A stretch of 21,274 nt of DNA from an uncultured Clostridia bacterium (GCA_944390995.1 CALXSA010000021.1:1-21274), one strand, 5' to 3'. Positions 1-8,552 are shown, counted from the first letter of the stretch. Notes: generated from the letters alone by a model not told the origin. Translations and numbers: made by a program.

Positions 1-852
1 TATATTAATAATGAAATATCGGAAATTAAATATGAAGATTATAGCCTAACTGTTATTCCGAATAATGGTGAGGAAATTACAGAACTTAATAATGAAGATG
101 TGGGCGTAAAAGTAATTATAAATACGCAAACTGATGATGAGGAAAAAATACAGGAAAGTATTGATGATATAAAAAGTCAAAATAATGGAATATTAATTTT
201 AAAAGATAAAATAATAATAAAGAGTCAAGTTTCGGTAAATACAATGGAGTTTTCATATAAGGATATTTCAGAAGAATATAATATAAATAAAATTGACAAA
301 GACGAAGTTTTGAACTTGCTTTCTGGCTCTGAAATGAGAACAGCTATGGTAATGCTAGGTGCAGCAATGGCGCTATATATGTTTATAATGTATTTTTCAA
401 CAATACTAATAGATATGTTCTTACTTGCAATACTTGCGTATATAGTAGCGAGAATTTCTGGCTTAAGGCTTAAAATTAGCGCAGTATATAATATTGCAGC
501 ATATTCACTAACATTGCCTGTTATCTTGAATATAATATATGCTATAGTAAACATAATTACTGGTTTTACAATACAGTATTTCCAAATTATGTACACAGCA
601 ATTGCTTCAATTTATGTTATAACATCAATTTTAATGATTAAGTCAGATGTGATAAAAAGACAACTAGAATTGAACAGAATAATCGAAGAACAAGAAAAAG
701 TTAGAGAAGAATTAAAGCGAAAAGAGGAAGAAGAAAAGGAAAAAGCTGAAGCAGAAAGAAGAAGAAGGGAAAGAGAAAAACAAAAGAAGAAAGAACGCGA
801 AAAAGAGAAGGAAGGAAATGTTGGAAACGAGCCGGAAGGAGATAACGCATAG
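1..852 (+). CDS. DUF1189-type membrane protein, 5' end outside window
   Basis: The reading frame is open from base 1 with no good start (the GTG at 100 has no ribosome binding site), so the gene begins upstream of the window. The visible part has a polar, probably extracytoplasmic N-terminal region rich in Asp, Glu and Asn, then four or five hydrophobic segments (about 340-640 in nucleotide coordinates). It ends in a highly charged Glu/Lys/Arg coiled-coil-like tail that would be cytoplasmic. This order matches the DUF1189 family of Firmicutes membrane proteins, whose function is not established. It lies 43 bases upstream of ftsH on the same strand, suggesting co-transcription. The family call rests on architecture and general resemblance, not on a search. 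Confidence 0.7.
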   Translation, partial: YINNEISEIKYEDYSLTVIPNNGEEITELNNEDVGVKVIINTQTDDEEKIQESIDDIKSQNNGILILKDKIIIKSQVSVNTMEFSYKDISEEYNINKIDKDEVLNLLSGSEMRTAMVMLGAAMALYMFIMYFSTILIDMFLLAILAYIVARISGLRLKISAVYNIAAYSLTLPVILNIIYAIVNIITGFTIQYFQIMYTAIASIYVITSILMIKSDVIKRQLELNRIIEEQEKVREELKRKEEEEKEKAEAERRRREREKQKKKEREKEKEGNVGNEPEGDNA

Positions 853-869
853 TTAAGCGTATGCGTTAT
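842..869 (+). repeat. Perfect 10-bp hairpin over the DUF1189 stop codon
   Basis: ATAACGCATA (842-851) is the exact reverse complement of TATGCGTTAT (860-869), with an 8-nt loop. The left arm includes part of the TAG stop at 850-852. No T-run follows, so it is not a standard intrinsic terminator. It may protect a processed mRNA end or weaken read-through into ftsH. Confidence 0.6.
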
Positions 870-895
870 ATAATAAAGAAAAAAGGAGTAGACAT

Positions 896-2695
896 ATGGA
901 AGAAAAAAATAATAATAATGAAAAAAATAATAAGTGGCTGTATATTGGTATTGCAATTGGCCTAGTGGTATTAATTGGCCTAGCTGTAGGAATTTATTTC
1001 TATACAACTAATTCTGACGAGGTAAACGAAAAAGAAATTGCATATACAGAACTTATTAAGCAAATTAATGATGGAAATGTAGAAAAAATTGAAATGACAG
1101 TGGGCAGTACAACTGTTAAGGTAAAATTGAAAGATGTTGAAGAAGAAAAAAGGGGAATAATTCCTAGTACACAAGCATTTATTGAGCTTGTGCAACAAAA
1201 AGTTGAGGAAGGAAATAACATAGAGCTTATACAAAATCCAACAAATGTATTTGTAACTATTTCTTCTACATTGTTTTCTCTATTACCAACATTGTTGTTA
1301 ATAGCATTAATAGTATTGTTTTTCAAAATGCAAGGTTTGGGCGACAAAGGCAAAGTGTACGACAGTGAAACGACTAAATCGAAAATTAAATTTAAAGATG
1401 TGGCTGGTTTGGAAGAAGAAAAACACGAAATGATTGAAATTGTAGACTTCTTGAAGAACCCAGAAAGGTTTAATGAAATGGGAGCTAAAATTCCAAGAGG
1501 AGTGCTACTATGTGGACAACCTGGTACTGGAAAAACATTGATTGCAAAGGCGATTGCGGGTGAGGCAAAAGTACCATTTATTTCTATGAGTGGTTCAGAA
1601 TTCATTGAAATGTTTGCAGGACTTGGAGCTTCAAGAGTAAGAAAATTGTTTGAAAAAGCAAAAAAGATTTCACCATGTATAGTTTTTATTGATGAGATTG
1701 ATGCAATAGGTGCAAGAAGAAATGGAAGTGGAGGAGCAGATTCAGAAAACAACCAAACATTAAACCAATTGTTGGTAGAAATGGATGGTTTTGATACAGA
1801 CGAAACTGTAATAGTATTAGCTGCTACAAACAGACCAGAAATGCTTGACAAAGCACTACTTAGACCGGGTAGGTTTGACAGAAGAATAACAATAGGACTT
1901 CCAGACATGAAAGGTAGAGAAGAAATACTAAAAATACATGCAAAAGATAAGAAATTTGCAGATGATGTAAACCTAAAGAGCATTGCAGAAGACACAGCAG
2001 GCTTTACAGGAGCTGATTTAGCAAATATCTTAAATGAAGCAGCAATAATTGCTACAATAAATGAGCATGATGCAATAACAAACAAAGACATCGAGGATGC
2101 TGTAAAGAAAGTTACAGTAGGACTAGAAAAACAAAGCAGGGTAATGTCTGAGAAAGACAAAAAACTTACAGCATATCATGAAGCAGGACATGCTATAGTA
2201 AGTAGCCAGCTTGAAACTCAAAAAGGAATAAAAGAAGTATCAATTATTCCAAGAGGTCTTGCTGGTGGATACACAATGTATAAATCAGATGAAGACAAGT
2301 ACTACATTTCAAAAACAGAAATGGAAGAAAAACTAATTGCATTACTTGGTGGTAGAGCAGCAGAAAAAATAGTGTTAAATGATATATCAACAGGTGCAAG
2401 CAACGACATTGAAGTTGCAACAGACATAGCAAAAAATATGATAACAAAGTACGGAATGAGTGAGACATTAGGTCCAATTTCGATTAATACAGAAAATGAC
2501 CCATATGAGTTGCAACTACTTGGAGATAAGTTCGGAGATGCAATTGGTGCGGAAGTTAAAATATTATTAGATAGTGCATATGAAGCAGCACAAAGGCTAA
2601 TTATAGATAATAGAGACAAGCTAGATAAAGTGGCTGGAGCATTATTGCAAAAAGAGGTAATCTCAGCAGAGGAGTTCCAAGAGTTAATTAAGTAG
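896..2695 (+). CDS. ftsH: ATP-dependent zinc metalloprotease FtsH (divergent)
   Basis: Membrane-anchored AAA+ protease that extracts and degrades misfolded or regulatory membrane and cytosolic proteins. At 599 aa it has TM1 at about residues 14-36, an extracytoplasmic domain, TM2 at about 122-143, an AAA+ domain and an M41 protease domain. Visible motifs are Walker A GQPGTGKT (207-214), Walker B IVFIDE (262-267), the arginine-finger region RPGRFDRR, zinc-binding HEAGH (428-432) and the third zinc ligand Asp504 in SNDI. Two usually conserved spots deviate: Walker A has Q in place of the second P, and the pore loop reads F-A-G-L-G instead of F-V-G-V-G. There is almost no C-terminal tail. The ATG is preceded by AAAAAGGAG. 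This may be a second, divergent FtsH paralogue. Confidence 0.95.
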   Translation: MEEKNNNNEKNNKWLYIGIAIGLVVLIGLAVGIYFYTTNSDEVNEKEIAYTELIKQINDGNVEKIEMTVGSTTVKVKLKDVEEEKRGIIPSTQAFIELVQQKVEEGNNIELIQNPTNVFVTISSTLFSLLPTLLLIALIVLFFKMQGLGDKGKVYDSETTKSKIKFKDVAGLEEEKHEMIEIVDFLKNPERFNEMGAKIPRGVLLCGQPGTGKTLIAKAIAGEAKVPFISMSGSEFIEMFAGLGASRVRKLFEKAKKISPCIVFIDEIDAIGARRNGSGGADSENNQTLNQLLVEMDGFDTDETVIVLAATNRPEMLDKALLRPGRFDRRITIGLPDMKGREEILKIHAKDKKFADDVNLKSIAEDTAGFTGADLANILNEAAIIATINEHDAITNKDIEDAVKKVTVGLEKQSRVMSEKDKKLTAYHEAGHAIVSSQLETQKGIKEVSIIPRGLAGGYTMYKSDEDKYYISKTEMEEKLIALLGGRAAEKIVLNDISTGASNDIEVATDIAKNMITKYGMSETLGPISINTENDPYELQLLGDKFGDAIGAEVKILLDSAYEAAQRLIIDNRDKLDKVAGALLQKEVISAEEFQELIK

Positions 2696-2700
2696 GGGGC

Positions 2701-3030
2701 AGCAAAATTGCTCCCTTCTTAATGTCTATGAATAAATTCTTTATCTTTATTATCGCTACATGTATATGTATTTTTTAAATTTTTTTGTCGCTTGTCGTTC
2801 GAAACCATCTAAGCACGAATTTAATGAAAATATTTTTATTAAGGTGGCTAACGCCACGTAGGAATATTTCCATTAAATTGTGCTAGGTTTCTCGAATTCG
2901 CACTCGCCATTTCATGGCTCGTTTGGTCGCTACGCGCTCCTACAAAAATTCTCAAAATACATATACATGTAGCGTATTAATTATGGCTTGACTTGTAATT
3001 CATAGACATTAAGAAGGAAACAATTTTGCT
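2701..3030. repeat. Structured intergenic element A, copy 1
   Basis: It fills the gap between the convergent ftsH and rluA-like genes. Outer arms 2701-2733 and 2998-3030 are complementary over 33 nt with two mismatches. A second pair, 2754-2774 and 2954-2974, is perfectly complementary over 21 nt. The core has a left box at 2796-2816 (key CGTTCGAAACCATCTAAGC), a stem of about 17 bp capped by GTGGC-TAAC-GCCAC (2844-2857), a right box GTGCTAGGTTTCTCGAA (2880-2896), and a small hairpin GCCAT-TTC-ATGGC (2906-2918). The boxes recur in copies 2 and 3; the outer arms do not. No coding potential is seen. The right arm overlaps the stop codon of the minus-strand gene at 3029-3031. Confidence 0.85.
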
Positions 3031-3880
3031 ATGTTTTAGGAAGTGTAAACTCCTTCTCACTTAGGTAGTTTAGTTTGCTTGCATCTGTTTTAAAGCGAAA
3101 TGCCAATTTATAGCTGCAAAGCTGCTGAGTTTTGCAACCAAATCTTTTGTTAATCTCATTTATGCCATATTTTCCGTCCCCAATTATTGGGTAACCTATA
3201 TGTGCCAAATGAGCTCTTATTTGATGGGTTTTCCCTGTATGCAATTCAATGTCTAAAAGGCTATAATTTTCTTTAGCATTTTTTTCGAGTAGAGTGTAAG
3301 AAGTTTCAATTTTCACATAACCCTTTTTAGGAGTGTCTGATATATATACAATTGATTTTTTATTATCTTTAAAAAGATAGGCAGAAAGTGTTTCTGTATT
3401 TTTGGTAGGGATGCCATACACTTTTGCTAGATAGTGCTTTTCTATTTCTTTGTTTTTGAATTTACTAAGCAATATTTGTAAAGAACTATCATTTTTAGCA
3501 AAAAGAGTTAGTCCTGTTGTATTTCTGTCTAGCCTATGACATGGTGCTATAAAAGGATATTCTTTTTCTAAAATAGAAGTTACAGAATTATCGCCAGTTA
3601 CTTCCATGCCTGCTGGTTTATTGATTATTAAAATATTCTCATCTTCATATATTTTAGGTAGTTTAATTTTATTAAAAAGTAAGTTGTTGGTAATATACAC
3701 AGTAATTATATCTCCTGTCTTTACAGGAGTATCTGCGTTTATTTTTATATCATTTACTCGAATGTCTTTTTTGCGAAGGGCTTTGTATAAAGTGTTTCGT
3801 GTTAGACCATTAAAATGATAAAATAAAAGGTCGCTTACTTTTTTATTATTAAATTTTTCTGGTACAATTATTTTTTGCAT
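3029..3880 (-). CDS. RluA-family RNA pseudouridine synthase
   Basis: Isomerises uridine to pseudouridine in structured RNA, usually 23S rRNA for this family. The 283-aa protein starts with an S4-like RNA-binding region (about residues 13-60). The catalytic domain contains the signature HRLDRNTTG (115-123), with catalytic Asp118, and the conserved HTGKTHQIRAHL motif (214-225). Length and order fit RluC/RluD-type enzymes, but the exact target uridine cannot be read from sequence, so no symbol is given. ATG with AAAGGA upstream; its own consensus promoter lies at 3922-3950. It converges on ftsH across element A1. Confidence 0.93.
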   Translation of the reverse strand: MQKIIVPEKFNNKKVSDLLFYHFNGLTRNTLYKALRKKDIRVNDIKINADTPVKTGDIITVYITNNLLFNKIKLPKIYEDENILIINKPAGMEVTGDNSVTSILEKEYPFIAPCHRLDRNTTGLTLFAKNDSSLQILLSKFKNKEIEKHYLAKVYGIPTKNTETLSAYLFKDNKKSIVYISDTPKKGYVKIETSYTLLEKNAKENYSLLDIELHTGKTHQIRAHLAHIGYPIIGDGKYGINEINKRFGCKTQQLCSYKLAFRFKTDASKLNYLSEKEFTLPKT

Positions 3881-3921
3881 GTTTTTCCTTTCGTAAATTA
3901 TAAATTTTTTCTACTCAATAA

Positions 3922-3950
3922 AATATAGCATAGAAAGTGGTTTGTGTCAA
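3922..3950 (-). promoter_or_regulatory. SigmaA-type promoter of the pseudouridine synthase gene
   Basis: On the minus strand, -35 TTGACA (3950-3945) and -10 TATATT (3927-3922) are separated by exactly 17 nt, about 40 nt upstream of the ATG at 3880. Confidence 0.8.
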
Positions 3951-3992
3951 AATTTTCCACACAAAATTCACAGAAGTTAGGGTACAAACTAA

Positions 3993-4021
3993 TTGACAAT
4001 TGAAAGATTATAAAGTATAAT
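3993..4021 (+). promoter_or_regulatory. Consensus sigmaA promoter of the ABC exporter operon
   Basis: TTGACA (3993-3998), a 17-nt spacer and TATAAT (4016-4021): both hexamers are perfect consensus. The ABC gene starts at 4054 behind AAAAAAGGAGGAAGT. This is expected to be a strong promoter; no operator is obvious. Confidence 0.88.
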
Positions 4022-4053
4022 ATATACTCGTATTAAGAAAAAAAGGAGGAAGT

Positions 4054-6390
4054 ATGTTTAAGATATTAAAAAACTTAAAAAAATCATGGGTAGCAGTTTT
4101 AGCTATAATCATTTTGCTATGCATACAGGCAGCTACAGACCTTGCTTTACCAGATTATACTTCTAAGATTGTAAACAATGGTATTCAATCTGGTGGTATA
4201 GAGATTGCAGTTCCAAATGTTATATCTAAGGCTGATATGGACAATCTGCTATTTTTTGCAGATGATGAGACAAGTGAGCAAATCTTAAGCAATTACGAGC
4301 TTATTGAAGATGATATGACTTCATATCAAGAAAAAGTTATTGATGAGTTCTTTGGAAAAGATTATTCACCAGATGCGAATACGATGTATGTGGTAAAAGA
4401 TTTAGCTGATGAGCAGTTAAATGATTTGGAAAATTTGATATCTACACCACTTTTGGAGTATTCGGCTGTTTCAAATGAAGAAACGGCAACGCAAATTAGA
4501 GAACAGATAAAAGAGAGAAACAGCAGTATAGCAGAGCAGGATGACCCCGAAGAAGTTAATGGCATTGTGGAATATGTGAGAGAACAGCAGAAGTTGATGC
4601 TAGAATCAGATAATGTTAGTATAATTGAAATACTAAAACAAGTTTCGGAAGAATATAGAGAAGAAATATTATCTGAGTTTACAGCGTACATAGGTCAAAT
4701 GTCTGAGTCTGTTAAAGAGCAGGCTGCAATAAGTTCAGTAAAACAACTATATTCTAATCTTGAAATAGATACAGCTAAAATTCAAAATGACTATATTTTG
4801 ATTTCTGGACTTCAAATGCTTGGTATTGCTTTAATTAGTATGATTTCAGCAGTATTAATTATGCTACTATCATCAAGAGTTGCTGCAAAACTTGGAGAAA
4901 CTTTAAGAGATAAGGTATTCAAGAAAGTTTTAAGCTATTCTACAGCAGAGCTTAACGAGTTTTCAACTGCTTCTCTTATAACTCGTAGCACAAACGATAT
5001 ACAACAAATACAACAATTGATTACCTTGCTATTTAGAGTGGTTGTATATGCTCCAATAATTGGTATTGGTGGTTTTGTTAAAGTTTTAACTTCAAGCGAT
5101 AGCTCAATGGCATGGATAATTGGTGTTGCGGTTGTGGCAATTCTAATAGTTGTTGCAACATTGTTTGCTGTGTCAATGCCTAAGTTTAAAAAATTGCAAG
5201 ATTTAATAGACAAATTAAACTTGGTTTCAAGAGAAATACTTACAGGACTACCAGTAATCAGAGCGTTTAACAAAGAGAAGAAAGAAGAAGACAGGTTTGC
5301 AGAGTCAAATAATAACTTAATGAAAGCTAACATCTTTGTAAACAGAACAATGTCTATGATGATGCCACTTTTAATGTTCATAATGAGCTCAATATCTGTA
5401 TTAATCGTATGGGTAGGTGCACACAATGTTGATAGCGGCACAATGCAAGTTGGAGACATGATGGCATTTATTCAATACACAATGCAAATTGTAATGGCAT
5501 TCTTGATGATTTCTATGATTTCAATTATGCTACCAAGGGCAGAGGTATCAGCTAGACGTATTAACGAGGTTATTGAGACTGATTCAAGTATAAAGGATAA
5601 AGAGGTTACAAAGAAGTTTGATGAAACTAAAAAAGGCTTAGTAGAATTTAGAAATGTATCGTTTAGGTATCCTGATGCGGATACTGAGATTTTGGAGGAC
5701 ATTAATTTTACAGCAGAGCCAGGTCAGACTACAGCTTTAATTGGAAGCACAGGTAGTGGTAAGTCTACAGTGGTTAATTTAATACCAAGGTTCTATGATG
5801 TAACAGGTGGAGAACTTTTAGTAGACGGAGTTAATATAAAAGACGTATCTCAAAAGGACCTACGTGACATTATTGGCTTTGTACCTCAAAAGGGAGTTCT
5901 TTTCTCTGGAACTATTGAGTCTAACATAAAATATGCAGACGAAAACATGTCTGATGAGCAGATGGTTAAAGCAGCAGAAATAGCTCAGGCTACAGAGTTT
6001 ATTGAGGGAAAAGAAAAGAAATATCAAGACCCAATCGCTCAAGGGGGAAGCAATGTTTCTGGAGGCCAGAAACAACGTTTATCAATTGCAAGGGCAATTT
6101 CAAAAGACCAAGAGATATTCATATTTGATGATAGCTTTTCTGCATTGGACTTTAAGACAGATAGTAATTTAAGAGAGGCTTTAAAAGAGAAAACAGATAA
6201 TAAAACAGTAATTATTGTAGCTCAAAGAATTAGTACCATTTTAAATGCAGATAAAATAGTAGTTCTAGAAGATGGAAAAATTGTAGGAATTGGTACTCAT
6301 GATGAGCTAATGAAGAATAACGAAACATATAGGCAAATTGCATTATCACAATTGTCAGAAGAAGAATTAAATGGAAAAGGAGGAGAATAG
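4054..6390 (+). CDS. Heterodimeric ABC exporter subunit with degenerate ATPase site
   Basis: Half-transporter of 778 aa: a transmembrane domain with six expected helices, then a nucleotide-binding domain. A soluble region of about 190 residues, rich in Asp, Glu and Gln, sits between TM1 (about 14-32) and TM2 (about 249-273) and would face outside. The ATPase domain has Walker A GSTGSGKST (564-572), signature VSGGQ (668-672) and Walker B ending D692-D693, with Asp where the catalytic Glu should be. The switch position is Gln724 (VAQRIS) instead of His. Both changes mark the non-catalytic half of heterodimeric type IV exporters such as BmrC and TM287. Its stop codon directly abuts the partner gene. 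Substrate (drug, lipid or peptide) is unknown. Confidence 0.93.
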   Translation: MFKILKNLKKSWVAVLAIIILLCIQAATDLALPDYTSKIVNNGIQSGGIEIAVPNVISKADMDNLLFFADDETSEQILSNYELIEDDMTSYQEKVIDEFFGKDYSPDANTMYVVKDLADEQLNDLENLISTPLLEYSAVSNEETATQIREQIKERNSSIAEQDDPEEVNGIVEYVREQQKLMLESDNVSIIEILKQVSEEYREEILSEFTAYIGQMSESVKEQAAISSVKQLYSNLEIDTAKIQNDYILISGLQMLGIALISMISAVLIMLLSSRVAAKLGETLRDKVFKKVLSYSTAELNEFSTASLITRSTNDIQQIQQLITLLFRVVVYAPIIGIGGFVKVLTSSDSSMAWIIGVAVVAILIVVATLFAVSMPKFKKLQDLIDKLNLVSREILTGLPVIRAFNKEKKEEDRFAESNNNLMKANIFVNRTMSMMMPLLMFIMSSISVLIVWVGAHNVDSGTMQVGDMMAFIQYTMQIVMAFLMISMISIMLPRAEVSARRINEVIETDSSIKDKEVTKKFDETKKGLVEFRNVSFRYPDADTEILEDINFTAEPGQTTALIGSTGSGKSTVVNLIPRFYDVTGGELLVDGVNIKDVSQKDLRDIIGFVPQKGVLFSGTIESNIKYADENMSDEQMVKAAEIAQATEFIEGKEKKYQDPIAQGGSNVSGGQKQRLSIARAISKDQEIFIFDDSFSALDFKTDSNLREALKEKTDNKTVIIVAQRISTILNADKIVVLEDGKIVGIGTHDELMKNNETYRQIALSQLSEEELNGKGGE

Positions 6391-8223
6391 ATGCCAGGAC
6401 CAATGGGTGGACCAATGCGTGGCCCAGTAACAACAGCAAAAGCAAAAGACTTTAAAAAGACTACTAAAAAATTAATAGATTCGTATTTATCTAAATACAA
6501 AATAGCGTTAATCGTAGTATTTATTTTTGCAATTGGAAGTACAATTTTCACTATAGTTGGCCCAAAGATATTAGGTGATGCTACAACAGAGATATTTAAT
6601 GGTATTGTTAGCAAAATGTCTGGCGGAAGTGGTATAGACTTTATGAAGGTTGCACAAATTGCAATTATGCTTCTTGGACTATATCTTTTAAGTGCGATAT
6701 TCTCCTTCATTCAAGGCTTTACAATGACAGGTGTAGCACAAAAACTTACATACAGGATACGTAATGATATAGCTAAAAAAATAAATAGACTTCCAATGAA
6801 TTATTTTGACAAAAAAGCCAATGGTGAGGTGCTTTCAATTATTACTAACGATATTGATACTTTAAGTATGAATTTAAACCAAAGCATTACACAGATAATT
6901 ACAGCTATTTGTACAATAATAGGAATATTAATTATGATGTTTTCAATAAGTTGGCAGATGACACTTATTTCATTAGTCATATTGCCTATTGCAGCATTTA
7001 TTGTAAAGAAAATTGTTGGCAAGTCACAAAAATATTTCAACAGACAGCAAGACTATTTAGGACACGTAAATGGTCAAGTTGAAGAAATTTATGGTGGTTT
7101 AACAGTTGTTAAAGCTTTCAATGCAGAAGGCAAAGTTTCAAAGGAATTTGAGGAAGCAAACCACGAACTATATAGGTCAGGGTGGAGAGCGCAGTTTCTA
7201 TCTGGACTTATGCACCCAATAATGAACTTTATTTCAAACATTGGATATGTTGGAGTTGCAGTAGCTGGTGGATATTTAGCAGTTAACGGAACAATTACTG
7301 TTGGTAATATTCAAAGCTTTATACAATATAACAAGCAATTTACACAGCCAATTAACCAAATTGCACAGATTTCAAGCATGCTACAAGCAATGGTTGCTGC
7401 GGCTGAAAGAGTTTTTGAATTCCTAGAAGAACCAGAGGAAGTAGACACAGCAAAAGGTGAGATAGACACAAGCAAGCTAAAAGGAAATGTAGAATTTAAA
7501 AATGTAAAATTTGGATATGACCCAGACAAAATAATAATAAACAACTTCAATGCAACAGTTAAAGAAGGTCAGAAAATAGCAATAGTTGGGCCAACAGGAG
7601 CAGGAAAAACAACTATGGTAAAACTTCTTATGAGATTTTATGATGTAACAGACGGAGCAATTTTAGTAGATGGCCATAACGTAAAAGACTTTGAAAGAGG
7701 AGAGCTTCGTAAAATGTTTGGAATGGTACTCCAAGATACATGGCTATTTGGAGGAACTGTTAAAGACAACATAAAATACGGAAAAGAAGATGCTACAGAT
7801 GATGAAGTTATACAAGCAGCAAAAGCAGCACATGTACACCACTTTATAAAAACACTGCCAAAAGGATATAATTCTGTAATAAACGAAGAATCAACCAATA
7901 TTTCAGCAGGTCAAAAACAGCTATTTACAATAGCAAGAGTTATATTGGCAGACCCTAAAATATTAATATTGGATGAGGCAACTAGCTCAATTGATACAAG
8001 AACAGAAATTTTAATTCAACAAGCTATGGATAACTTAATGAAAGGTAGAACCAGTTTCATAATTGCACATAGATTGTCTACAATAAAGAATGCAGATTTA
8101 ATCTTAGTTATGAATAAGGGCGATATTGTAGAGCAGGGAACTCATGAAGAACTTCTTGCAATAGGACCAGGAGGCTTCTATTATGAGTTGTATAATAGCC
8201 AGTTTGACGAGGAAGAAGAATAA
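6391..8223 (+). CDS. Heterodimeric ABC exporter subunit with catalytic ATPase site
   Basis: Second half of the exporter, 610 aa, starting on the base after the previous stop and using GGAGGAG inside the upstream gene's end. The N-terminus is Gly/Pro/Met-rich, then six transmembrane segments, then the ATPase domain: Walker A GPTGAGKTT (400-408), signature ISAGQ (504-508, slightly off LSGGQ), Walker B ILILDE (524-529) with the catalytic Glu529, and switch His560. It supplies the canonical Walker B and His; its altered signature completes the degenerate composite site of the partner. It lacks the large extracytoplasmic insert of the partner. The pair resembles BmrCD/EfrCD-type multidrug exporters, but the substrate cannot be inferred. 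Confidence 0.93.
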   Translation: MPGPMGGPMRGPVTTAKAKDFKKTTKKLIDSYLSKYKIALIVVFIFAIGSTIFTIVGPKILGDATTEIFNGIVSKMSGGSGIDFMKVAQIAIMLLGLYLLSAIFSFIQGFTMTGVAQKLTYRIRNDIAKKINRLPMNYFDKKANGEVLSIITNDIDTLSMNLNQSITQIITAICTIIGILIMMFSISWQMTLISLVILPIAAFIVKKIVGKSQKYFNRQQDYLGHVNGQVEEIYGGLTVVKAFNAEGKVSKEFEEANHELYRSGWRAQFLSGLMHPIMNFISNIGYVGVAVAGGYLAVNGTITVGNIQSFIQYNKQFTQPINQIAQISSMLQAMVAAAERVFEFLEEPEEVDTAKGEIDTSKLKGNVEFKNVKFGYDPDKIIINNFNATVKEGQKIAIVGPTGAGKTTMVKLLMRFYDVTDGAILVDGHNVKDFERGELRKMFGMVLQDTWLFGGTVKDNIKYGKEDATDDEVIQAAKAAHVHHFIKTLPKGYNSVINEESTNISAGQKQLFTIARVILADPKILILDEATSSIDTRTEILIQQAMDNLMKGRTSFIIAHRLSTIKNADLILVMNKGDIVEQGTHEELLAIGPGGFYYELYNSQFDEEEE

Positions 8224-8235
8224 CTGACACAAGAC

Positions 8236-8486
8236 AATATTTAAAGCAAGGTAATATGTATATTTTTCGAATTTTTCGTACCTTACCGTTCGAAACCATC
8301 TAAGCACAAAATTAATATAACCAAAAGCTCTAATAGTAGCCATCAGCTGAATAAGAGCAATAATAAAGTTACGCAAATTATGTGCTAGGTTTCTCGAAAT
8401 CGCACTCGCATTTTCAATGCTCGTTTGGTCGCTGCGCGGTACTTCAAAATGTCTCAAAATATACATATACCTTGCTTTAAAATATT
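8236..8486. repeat. Structured intergenic element A, copy 2
   Basis: It lies between the convergent ABC operon and the holin-like gene. Outer arms 8236-8266 and 8456-8486 are complementary apart from single-base indels and are unrelated to the arms of copies 1 and 3. The left box (8287-8307) is identical to the other copies, and the right box GTGCTAGGTTTCTCGAA (8382-8398) is also identical. The stretch between the boxes is completely different from copies 1 and 3 but still starts and ends with complementary bases (CACA/TGTG, TAAC/GTTA) and holds a GCTCT/AGAGC stem. The small hairpin is GCATT-TTC-AATGC (8408-8420), a compensatory change relative to GCCAT/ATGGC. Confidence 0.83.
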
Positions 8487-8502
8487 AATGAAAAACATAC
8501 TA

Positions 8503-8547
8503 AAAAAGCTTGGACGGGGAGGAGTGTCCCCATCGTCCAAGCTTTTT
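8503..8547. terminator. Strong bidirectional intrinsic terminator
   Basis: AAAAAGCTTGGACG (8503-8516) pairs perfectly with CGTCCAAGCTTTTT (8534-8547), with a further GGGG/CCCC pairing inside. The A-run and T-run at the two ends let it work in both directions: for the ABC operon on plus and for the holin-like gene that ends at 8553 on minus. It is separate from element A2, so A2 is not needed as the terminator here. Confidence 0.9.
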
Positions 8548-8552
8548 GCATT

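Noticed and set aside
225..596. 123-aa minus-strand frame opposite the DUF1189 gene
   Set aside because: It is the complement of transmembrane coding sequence and is automatically hydrophobic; no start signal.
1000..2160. 386-aa open frame on the minus strand opposite ftsH
   Set aside because: It is antisense to a strongly conserved gene, with Ser/Phe/Ile-rich composition typical of the complement of AT-rich coding DNA and no ribosome binding site of its own.
2796..2816. tRNA T-arm, because of GTTCGAAACC in element A
   Set aside because: No acceptor, D-arm or anticodon arm can be placed around it; the motif pairs instead with the right box of the element.
2701..3030. Self-cleaving ribozyme or group I/II intron in element A
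   Set aside because: I could not find a hammerhead core, domain V-like hairpin or intron-encoded protein; it would need a covariance search to exclude formally.
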